From positions 1 through 18,398 of the forward strand of contig CALCVP010000036.1 in assembly GCA_937907705.1 (NCBI GenBank): a stretch of 18,398 nucleotides of DNA, read 5' to 3'. Positions 1 to 5,489 of the stretch are shown here, piece by piece. A model generated the notes under the pieces. The model was not told the origin of the DNA. It did no database searches and was given only the letters and a program-made list of their open reading frames with translations. The translations under genes were made by a program, and so were the position numbers. How positions within the stretch are numbered: the stretch's first letter is position 1; each line of letters starts with the position of its first letter. The stretch comes from an uncultured Prevotella sp. Lineage in GTDB: Bacteria > Bacteroidota > Bacteroidia > Bacteroidales > Bacteroidaceae.

Positions 1-53
1 TTCGGCTTGAATTTTTCTACAAATTCATCGTAATTTTGCATTTTCTTTCCCAT
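1..53 (-). CDS. 5' end of an unidentified leftward gene (truncated by window)
   Basis: A leftward reading frame opens with ATG at 53 and stays open for 17 codons to the window edge, reading MGKKMQNYDEFVEKFKP. A second in-frame ATG lies at 41. The start is preceded by an A-rich leader typical of Bacteroidota genes. It has the same orientation as the packaging operon, whose last gene stops at 176, and is separated from it by the tRNA-like RNA on the other strand. The opening resembles, from memory, the first residues of some phage DNA methylase-like proteins, but 17 residues cannot establish that. The function is left open. Confidence 0.5.
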   Translation of the reverse strand, partial: MGKKMQNYDEFVEKFKP

Positions 54-57
54 AAAG

Positions 58-88
58 TTTGGTGTTTTGTTTTTTTGTTGTATATTTG
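58..88 (+). promoter_or_regulatory. Bacteroidota-type promoter for the tRNA-like RNA
   Basis: TTG at 59-61 is followed after exactly 19 bases by TATATTTG at 81-88, a full match to the Bacteroides -33/-7 consensus (TTG, N19-21, TAnnTTTG). The expected start of transcription is around 95, immediately before the first base of the stem of the tRNA-like RNA at 97. This fit of promoter to RNA start is the main reason to believe the RNA is expressed. Confidence 0.6.
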
Positions 89-96
89 CGGCAGAA

Positions 97-190
97 GTGA
101 TAATAACGATGATGGCAGTAGGTAGCTGAGCGGTCTTCGGAGCGCATATCGTAGGTTCGATTCCTACCGTTGTTATCACTTTATTTTTTT
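97..190 (+). ncRNA. tRNA-like small RNA without a recognisable anticodon arm
   Basis: The 7-nt arm AATAACG (102-108) pairs with CGTTGTT (168-174), like a tRNA acceptor stem. It is extended outward by GTGAT (97-101) with ATCAC (175-179), giving a 12-bp stem with one G-U pair. A canonical T arm follows the tRNA layout: GTAGG, loop TTCGATT, CCTAC at 151-167. GGTAGC at 121-126 resembles a D loop. The span 102-174 is 73 nt, the right size for a tRNA. However, no 5-bp anticodon stem with a 7-nt loop can be formed in the middle. That region instead folds as GCG/CGC (130-132 with 143-145) around a UC(UUCG)GA hairpin with the stable cUUCGg tetraloop. It is either a decayed tRNA or a non-decoding tRNA mimic. 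The RNA has its own promoter and a T-rich 3' end. It overlaps the 3' end of the convergent MuF gene by a few bases. Confidence 0.5.
168..190 (+). terminator. Terminator-like end of the tRNA-like RNA
   Basis: The 3' strand of the 12-bp closing stem (168-179) is followed at once by TTTATTTTTTT (180-190), so the folded RNA ends like an intrinsic terminator whose hairpin is the whole tRNA-like fold. The same bases encode the last residues and TGA stop (178-176) of the convergent MuF gene. No T-run follows the stem in the leftward direction, so it looks unidirectional. Confidence 0.4.
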
Positions 191-1441
191 ATATATCTCT
201 TCATCCAAATTATATTGTTGTGTTATTCCTGCTGTGATGAAGGAGTTTGCAACAAATTTGTGTCCATTTGCTTTTATCTTGTAATTTGGCTCTACAATGA
301 ACTTTTGCACCTTTTCGTTTTGCTTTGTAACAAAGATGATGTTAGCCTTGTTTGTGTCAAAGTACATGCTGCATGATGCAATGTTTTCGATAAAGAACTT
401 CAATTCATCAGGACTTACTGATTTTCCTTTGCTCTTTTTGAAGTCTCTTAGCGCATGAAGTATCCTTTCATCGGAAATATACACATCTGTTGATTCTAAC
501 TTGACTCCATACCGCTTGAGGGCTGCCACTTCATCAGCATTGAACGAATAAAAGCTGCAAGCCGTTTTTCTCGCTACCATATCCTTTACCACAGTGTCAA
601 CCATTGATTTTGCCGCTTTCTTTTCAGGTTGCTCAATGGCGTTGTTTATCTTGCTGCAATTGTAGCAGTGCTTCTTTTCATTTTTGAAGAACGTTTCCAA
701 CTTGTTTTTAAAACCCTTGTTGAATGGGCACTTGCTGCACGACTTGGGGAAATACGGGTGGTCTTGCGAGAAGAGGTGTCCGTCCTTTCCCGGGTTGTTG
801 TCGAGTCCGCGCTGCGGTCTGTCGTCGGCAAACTGAGTTTTCAGTTCAGGCGTGGCAGGGTCGTCTGTCTGTTCGAGCGAGCACTTGCAGTTCCAGCGGT
901 CGCCGGGGTGGTGCTCGTTCCAGAAGGGGTCGTCCACGGGCAGCGTGAGCTTTCTCTGCCAGTAGGCACGGTGCGACGACTCCGGGTCCTTGGATGTGGT
1001 GGGCATCCAGCGGAGGTTGGGCATCACGTCTTTGTTCCGCTCGAACTCCTGCCAGTCAGCCGCATTGTGCGCCCGTATCACGGCGGTGTCGTATTCCGTC
1101 TGCAGCCATGCCCCCACCTGGTGGCTGCTGATGGAGCTGATGTCGTCGAGCCACTTGCCGAAGGGCTTCAGCCTGCCGTCGGCATCCAGCAGCTTTGCCG
1201 CCATTTCCTGCCCCATGGTGTGCACCTTGAAGGCGGCAAACACCCCGTTGGCATGGCGCAGGGCAGCGAGAAAACTTTCCTCGCGGGTGCTTGCCTTGCC
1301 TTGCGCCAGTCCCTCCACGGTGGCCTCGTTGACGATGCGCAGCACCTCGCGCCACATGGCGGGTTCTATGCCCGTGGCGGTGTCGAAGCCCCGGTAAATC
1401 CTCTGGACAAACTGCGCCAGCACATCGGCAGAGAATCGCAC
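176..1441 (-). CDS. MuF-like minor head protein with C-terminal nuclease-toxin-like domain
   Basis: Residues 1-190 match the Mu gpF/SPP1 gp7 head-morphogenesis family, with the core ending W-M-P...H-R-A-Y-W...DDPFW...NCKC around residues 145-187. Such proteins sit inside the head near the portal. Residues 235-262 hold two CxxC pairs (C235, C238, C259, C262), a likely zinc site. Residues about 315-412 (YISDERILHALRDF..., ...FIVEPNYKIK..., ...FVANSFITAGI) resemble the PBECR class of Barnase/EndoU/colicin E5-D/RelE-like nucleases known as C-terminal fusions to MuF proteins; this is an inference from pattern and architecture. GC falls from about 60% to about 37% at position 720 (residue ~240), so the toxin tip looks recently swapped in. 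The first standard start is GTG at 1441, but the frame stays open to CTG at 1519, which overlaps the portal stop; the extra 26 codons read LIDALYYGG... and may be real N-terminus. Confidence 0.85.
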   Translation of the reverse strand: MRFSADVLAQFVQRIYRGFDTATGIEPAMWREVLRIVNEATVEGLAQGKASTREESFLAALRHANGVFAAFKVHTMGQEMAAKLLDADGRLKPFGKWLDDISSISSHQVGAWLQTEYDTAVIRAHNAADWQEFERNKDVMPNLRWMPTTSKDPESSHRAYWQRKLTLPVDDPFWNEHHPGDRWNCKCSLEQTDDPATPELKTQFADDRPQRGLDNNPGKDGHLFSQDHPYFPKSCSKCPFNKGFKNKLETFFKNEKKHCYNCSKINNAIEQPEKKAAKSMVDTVVKDMVARKTACSFYSFNADEVAALKRYGVKLESTDVYISDERILHALRDFKKSKGKSVSPDELKFFIENIASCSMYFDTNKANIIFVTKQNEKVQKFIVEPNYKIKANGHKFVANSFITAGITQQYNLDEEIYKKIK

Positions 1442-1515
1442 GGATTCTGCCGCATTGCGGAAACGCTGCGGGTGGCGGTGGCAGCTGCAATTGCCTCCGT
1501 AGTAGAGGGCGTCTA

Positions 1516-2880
1516 TCAGAAGTCGGTGTCCGCCCCGGCTGTCGGGGCTATGCCGAAAAAACCGTTCAGCCGGTCTCTGATGCTGCCTTTGGCTGTTGTC
1601 CGCGGCTTGCCGGGATGCTGTTCCAACGGCGTTTGAACATCGTTGGAAGACTGTTCCAGAGCCTGCTGCACGGCCTTGCGCCGCTCCTCCTTCAGCTGCT
1701 TCTGGCGGTCATAGTCTTTGGGCTTCTCTATGCCGAATTGTTCATAGAGCCAGTCGTCGTCCAGCGGCAGCCCCATCTGCTGCATGCCCTGCACGATGTT
1801 GAGCAGCGTCTGCGGTTCCGTCTTCTCGTTGTTGACATAGGCAAACTCGCCGCCCTCCACATTGAATCCGAGGTTGGTGAAGATGGTTTTCATGTCGTAG
1901 TTGAGGATGTCGAGCAGGAAGTCGCGGTCGTCGGCGTTCATGTCGTCCTCCTCCTCCTTGTGCACCGTGCCGAGCGCCTGTGTTCCCTTGTCCTTGGCAT
2001 CGGTGGTGAGCGTGTTGCCCAGTACGCGTATGGAAATCTTCGCGTCCCAGTATTCGGTGAACTTCTGGTAGAGTTCTGCCGATCCCGTCTTGTTGCCCGC
2101 CTCTATGAGGTTCATCTCGCTCTCGTTGGGGTGTATGTACACCGCGTTGGTGCCCTGTATGCGTGCGTCGGCAAGAATCTTGCGGCGCGCCTGCTCGTCG
2201 CCGGCATCATAGGTGTACTCCCTGATGGGCATGCCGAATATGTTGCAGAACTTGGCCCAGTCGCTCATGTTGCCGCGCTTGTAGAGCACCGCCGGCAGCA
2301 GTTCGGCAAAGATGCCCAACGAGCGCTCCTCGCCCACAAAGAGCATGTTGTCGAATTGGTCAATGCTTATGCCCTCCTGATCGCCCTGGTACTTGAGCAG
2401 CTTGCGGAACACGGGGTCGTAATGCTTGCGGTCTATGAGGTCATAGCGCAGGTTTCCCTCCCCGTCGGTGTAGAACTGCACGAGCGTGAACCCCCAGAAC
2501 TTGGACAGCACGAGGTCCTTCCTGAGCCGTTTGAACCACGGCGAGCGCAGCTGCCGGGTGATGTCCTCGTCCACCTTTCCCTGCCTGAGGAACTGCACGG
2601 GCAGCCGCGTCACGCCCCTGAGGCGCTTGTCGAGCACGCCCGAGAGGTGCAGGTCGAGCATGGCAGACTCGTACATGTCGTAGAGCCTTACGCGGTAGGA
2701 CCAGTCGATGCTCCGTGCGCTGCGCACCGACTCCATATAGTCGCGCATGTTGAAGAGGAAGAGGTCCGGCATCTGCAGCACGATGTCCGGTTCGGGGCTG
2801 GCGGGTGCAGGTCTGCGCAGTCCTCCCTGTATGATTTTGCGTCCCTGAGATCCGGGGCGTCCGTATTTTTTCTTTTTCAT
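1516..2880 (-). CDS. Portal protein, DUF935 / Mu gp29-like
   Basis: This 454-aa protein forms the dodecameric portal through which DNA enters the head and to which the tail attaches. It belongs to the DUF935 (Mu gp29) portal family, seen in the body SIDWSYRVRLYDMYESAMLDLHLSGVL, the segment KFWGFTLVQFYTDGEGNLRYDLIDRKHYDP, and the later EAGNKTGSAELYQKFTEYWDAKIS and GNTLTTDAKDKGTQALGTVH stretches. Length fits the family. The C-terminal ~60 residues are charged, glutamine-rich and probably disordered. It lies between the gp36-like gene (20 bp upstream) and the MuF gene downstream, the usual portal-MuF pairing of Mu-like phages. The start MKKKKYGRPGSQGRK at 2880 is well placed. Confidence 0.93.
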   Translation of the reverse strand: MKKKKYGRPGSQGRKIIQGGLRRPAPASPEPDIVLQMPDLFLFNMRDYMESVRSARSIDWSYRVRLYDMYESAMLDLHLSGVLDKRLRGVTRLPVQFLRQGKVDEDITRQLRSPWFKRLRKDLVLSKFWGFTLVQFYTDGEGNLRYDLIDRKHYDPVFRKLLKYQGDQEGISIDQFDNMLFVGEERSLGIFAELLPAVLYKRGNMSDWAKFCNIFGMPIREYTYDAGDEQARRKILADARIQGTNAVYIHPNESEMNLIEAGNKTGSAELYQKFTEYWDAKISIRVLGNTLTTDAKDKGTQALGTVHKEEEDDMNADDRDFLLDILNYDMKTIFTNLGFNVEGGEFAYVNNEKTEPQTLLNIVQGMQQMGLPLDDDWLYEQFGIEKPKDYDRQKQLKEERRKAVQQALEQSSNDVQTPLEQHPGKPRTTAKGSIRDRLNGFFGIAPTAGADTDF

Positions 2881-2900
2881 CTTGTAGTGGTGTTAAATGT

Positions 2901-3341
2901 TTACAGCAGTGTAGGCCTTGCCCCGTCTGCCGTGATCTGCCATCTGGAATTGCCGTCTGCGGTGTCGTCGGGCAGCCTCGGTGCCCCGTCAACGGTAACG
3001 TCGCCCGCCATGATGCCCTTGAGCCACTCTATGGCGCGGTCGTAGCGGTCCTGCCTTATCTTGGCAATCTTGTAGGGATTGTGCTGGCAGAAGATGTGGT
3101 ACACCGCCATGTCGACGGCAAACATGAGTATGAGCGGATGGCGGTCCTGCCCCGTGGCACTGAAGATGCGGTCGCAGTCGTACGTCTTGTTGAGGTACGA
3201 GCGCATTTCGGCAATGGCGCGGTCTTCGCATATCTCTACCACCTGCGGGTCGTAGGTGGCAGCCTCCTTGCGCAGCAGCGCGTCCAGTATCTCGCGGTGT
3301 ATGGTGGCGTCGTAGTCATTGGTAGTAATAAATTCGGCCAT
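2901..3341 (-). CDS. Head-tail connector, DUF1320 / Mu gp36-like
   Basis: This 146-aa protein has the DUF1320 (Mu gp36) pattern: an N-terminal helix-rich region (ITTNDYDATIHREILDALLR), then AIAEMRSYLNKTYDCDRIF, then the core HPLILMFAVDMAVYHIFCQHNP and RYDRAIEWLKGIMAGDV. The family is thought to form a ring between portal and tail. The C-terminus (residues ~120-146) is a tail that carries no recognisable fold. It sits 10 bp downstream of TerL and 20 bp upstream of the portal gene, clearly within the same leftward operon. In Mu the gp36 gene is with the head genes after the coat protein, so its place here among packaging genes is a local rearrangement. Confidence 0.85.
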   Translation of the reverse strand: MAEFITTNDYDATIHREILDALLRKEAATYDPQVVEICEDRAIAEMRSYLNKTYDCDRIFSATGQDRHPLILMFAVDMAVYHIFCQHNPYKIAKIRQDRYDRAIEWLKGIMAGDVTVDGAPRLPDDTADGNSRWQITADGARPTLL

Positions 3342-3350
3342 ATCGTTTTT

Positions 3351-4880
3351 TTACATTCTGTAAGGGTTGTCTTCGTTGAGTTCGTCAAAGGGTATGACGA
3401 CGGCAGGTTCCGTGGCCGCCGCCTTCTCTTCCAGTATGGTAACGGCGCCCTCTATGCAGTCGGGTCCGTCGGCATTGTAGGGCAGGTGCATCTCGAAGAG
3501 CCTGAACTGGTTGAGCAGCTCCTGCATGTGGGGGTTGTCCTTTTCCTGCCCGTTGAATATCCATCCGCCGTTGCGGTCCACCGGCTCCAGCTTTGCCTCG
3601 ATGCGCGTGGCCTTGTCGGTCTTCCTGCGTTCGTCGCCCTTGATGTACAGCTGCCGGTGCCGCCTGTCGCACTCTGCATGCAGCAGCGGCATGAACACCT
3701 GCCTGAAGAAAGGGTCCTGCAGCTTGTTGTTTTCCATGTAGCAGTACACCGTGGTCTTGCCGGCCACATAGTCCATGATGTCGAAGTACCAGCCTATGAA
3801 GGTGGCGTTGAGTTCGCGCGCCAGGAAGCCCTTGATGATGTAGTACACCCCCTTGTACTTGCCCACGAGCCAGAGCGCCTTGGTGGAGCTGGCCTTCTTG
3901 CGCGAGTCGGAGTAGGCAGGGTCGCCGTAAGCCACCAAGAATTTGAACTTTCCGAGCGGCGGCACCTTGCCCATAGGCAGTGCCTTGAAGACGGCTCCCT
4001 CGCTCACCGGATTGTTGAAGTACTCCGCCTGTGCGTTTTTGGCGGATATGTTGGCCAGCACGGTGTCTATCTGCTCCTCGCTGTTTTTCTGCGGCCATGT
4101 GGAGCGCCCCTGCCTGTCGCGTATGTTCACGATGTCCCAGTGCCTGGCGCGTGCCCCCGCCCGCTTGATGCAGCAGTCTTTGGCAATGATGTTTCCGCAC
4201 CAGAGCACCAGCGTGGGTTCAGAGATGGAGCGCGTGGGATAGAGCGACGCCTCGAACCAGTCCCACTTCTTCTTCAGTGTCTCGGGGTTGCGGCAGTCTT
4301 CGTCCGTGTCGTAGTCGTCCATGTAGATGACATCCGGGCGCACCTCCTCGTTGCGTGCGCCGCGCGGTGCCGACCCCGCTCCGAGCGCCACGAACTTGGC
4401 GCCGCATGCGGTGCGGAACTCCGCGTCCGTCCAGTCGCCAAGGACGGGCTGTCTGCCGTAGAACTGCGTGAGGCGCGGGTTCTGCTCGAAATTGATTTTG
4501 TAGGGCGCCAGCAGCCGCTTGGCAGAGTCGATGGTGGCAGAGGCCAGCACGAAGAAGCGCTTGCGCCCGGTCAGTGCGAGGTACATGTTGATGAACATGG
4601 CCACGGTAGACTTGGCCAGCTCGCGGCTCCACGACAGCACCTCGTACCACTCGCCGTGCTCGATGACGCGGCGTATGGCACGCACATGGAAGGGCGCGAA
4701 CTCGTATTTGGCATACTTCGGGAAGAAGTACTTGATCCACTGTACGGGGTCAGCCTCCAGGCGTTTCCGTTTCCGTTCCGTTTCGCCGGGGGTGAGTCCG
4801 TCTTCCACGGGCACGTCGGCAGCCAGCGCCTTGTGGTGCTCCGTCCAGCGCTGGAGGGCTTTGCGTTCTTCCTGTGTCAT
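3351..4880 (-). CDS. terL: Terminase large subunit (Mu gp28-like)
   Basis: This 509-aa protein is the packaging motor: an N-terminal ATPase that drives DNA into the prohead and a C-terminal RNase H-like nuclease that cuts DNA. Visible motifs are a deviant Walker A at residues 83-92 (SWSRELAKST), Walker B with catalytic acidic residues at 184-189 (VIYMDD, followed by YDTDED), and a coupling motif at 226-230 (LWCGN). The nuclease domain shows candidate metal ligands at D320 (AYGDPAYSD), E383 (CYMENNK) and D474 (GPDCIEGA). Length is normal. The start ATG at 4880 overlaps the TerS stop as ATGA, suggesting translational coupling. The downstream gene begins after 9 bp. Confidence 0.95.
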   Translation of the reverse strand: MTQEERKALQRWTEHHKALAADVPVEDGLTPGETERKRKRLEADPVQWIKYFFPKYAKYEFAPFHVRAIRRVIEHGEWYEVLSWSRELAKSTVAMFINMYLALTGRKRFFVLASATIDSAKRLLAPYKINFEQNPRLTQFYGRQPVLGDWTDAEFRTACGAKFVALGAGSAPRGARNEEVRPDVIYMDDYDTDEDCRNPETLKKKWDWFEASLYPTRSISEPTLVLWCGNIIAKDCCIKRAGARARHWDIVNIRDRQGRSTWPQKNSEEQIDTVLANISAKNAQAEYFNNPVSEGAVFKALPMGKVPPLGKFKFLVAYGDPAYSDSRKKASSTKALWLVGKYKGVYYIIKGFLARELNATFIGWYFDIMDYVAGKTTVYCYMENNKLQDPFFRQVFMPLLHAECDRRHRQLYIKGDERRKTDKATRIEAKLEPVDRNGGWIFNGQEKDNPHMQELLNQFRLFEMHLPYNADGPDCIEGAVTILEEKAAATEPAVVIPFDELNEDNPYRM

Positions 4881-5323
4881 TTCAGCAAGTCTTTAATGAA
4901 CAGATCCCACAGCTCGTTGTACTCCTTTGCCTTTTCCATGTCGTAGGCCTTGAGCCAGTTGGTGAACTTCATGCCCACGTTGACCACCTCGCAGATGCCG
5001 GCATCCCTCTGCAGCTTGTTGATGACCGACGAGAGCTTGACAATGGTGTCCGCCTCCTTGGAGGTGAGCACCTGCTCCCCCTCCGGCCGCTGCTGCGCCT
5101 GGTCCTGTATCCTGTTGATCTGCTGCTGGCAGCTGGCTATGATGCGCTCGGTAGAGACGGTAACCGAGGCGCGCAGCTCGTCCCAGTATCCGGCCTTTGC
5201 CCAGCGCGAGACGGTCTGCCTCGTGGTGCCCACCTTGCGCGCTATTTCCTCCTGTGTGATGCCTCCCTTGACATAAAGCTCCTTAGCTATGTCCTTCTTG
5301 TCGATGTTGCTGTTCTTTGCCAT
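4877..5323 (-). CDS. terS: Terminase small subunit-like HTH protein
   Basis: This 148-aa protein carries a helix-turn-helix at residues ~22-45 (ITQEEIARKVGTTRQTVSRWAKAGYW), as in small terminases that bind the packaging start, followed by an alpha-helical, glutamine-rich oligomerisation part. The C-terminal LKAYDMEKAKEYNELWDLFIKDLLK resembles the end of Bacteroidales phage small terminases. Its position directly before TerL with a 4-base ATGA overlap supports the call. I chose ATG at 5323 (MAKNSNIDKKDIAKE) over an in-frame codon at 5356, because the extra 11 residues do not look like the family and would run into the promoter-like sequences. It is the first gene of the leftward operon. Confidence 0.85.
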   Translation of the reverse strand: MAKNSNIDKKDIAKELYVKGGITQEEIARKVGTTRQTVSRWAKAGYWDELRASVTVSTERIIASCQQQINRIQDQAQQRPEGEQVLTSKEADTIVKLSSVINKLQRDAGICEVVNVGMKFTNWLKAYDMEKAKEYNELWDLFIKDLLK

Positions 5324-5343
5324 GTACAAATGTTTTATCGATG

Positions 5344-5374
5344 CAAATTTCAACAATTTCAGACGTAAAAGGAA
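5344..5374 (-). promoter_or_regulatory. Candidate leftward promoter of the packaging operon
   Basis: On the minus strand TGAAATTTGC (5352-5343) contains GAAATTTG, one base away from the TAnnTTTG -7 consensus, and ends 19 bases before the TerS ATG. Near the expected -33 position only TTTCC is present (about 5375-5371), so this half is weaker. The same 10-mer occurs in inverted orientation at 5466-5475 before the rightward operon, which strengthens both. Confidence 0.4.
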
Positions 5375-5388
5375 ATCAGCTTTTTACG
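5364..5388. repeat. Inverted repeat in the divergent control region
   Basis: CGTAAAA (5364-5370) and TTTTACG (5382-5388) are perfect inverted arms around an 11-base spacer. It lies between the two divergent operons, just upstream of the candidate leftward -33 region, and could be an operator for a dimeric regulator. A short hairpin in a leader is a less likely reading. Confidence 0.5.
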
Positions 5389-5390
5389 GT

Positions 5391-5432
5391 GTAACCCTGG
5401 AGCTACACGATGACGCCCTGCGGCTACACGCT
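5391..5432. repeat. Two 21-bp tandem repeats in the divergent control region
   Basis: Two adjacent 21-bp units (5391-5411 and 5412-5432) share CCCTG (5395-5399, 5416-5420) and GCTACACG (5402-5409, 5423-5430) in exactly the same register. A period of 21 bp is two helical turns, so bound proteins would sit on one face of the DNA. No gene covers them. They end about 12 bp before the -33 element of the rightward promoter, a position suited to an activator of late transcription. This role is inferred. Confidence 0.6.
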
Positions 5433-5443
5433 CACGGCGCCAT

Positions 5444-5474
5444 TTGCACGGAGCGGAAAAAAAACTGAAATTTG
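5444..5474 (+). promoter_or_regulatory. Candidate promoter of the rightward structural operon
   Basis: TTG at 5444-5446 is followed after 20 bases by GAAATTTG at 5467-5474, one mismatch from the Bacteroidota TAnnTTTG element. Transcription would start near 5481, leaving a leader of under 10 bases before the ATG at 5490. The spacer contains a run of A residues. The 10-mer TGAAATTTGC (5466-5475) mirrors the one before the leftward operon. Confidence 0.5.
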
Positions 5475-5489
5475 CGGCAAACAACAGCG

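Noticed and set aside
97..179. A normal tRNA gene
   Set aside because: Acceptor and T arm fit, but I cannot draw a 5-bp anticodon stem with a 7-nt loop and a T at position 33, so no amino acid can be assigned.
3081..4946. 621-aa reading frame on the plus strand opposite TerL, gp36-like and TerS
   Set aside because: Antisense to strongly supported genes; composition rich in V, L, R and H as expected from GC-rich antisense frames, with no domain.
5327..5356. Alternative leftward promoter with TTG (5356-5354), 19-bp spacer and AACATTTG (5334-5327)
   Set aside because: Spacing is right, but transcription would start near 5320, inside the TerS start codon, so the GAAATTTG element further upstream is preferred.
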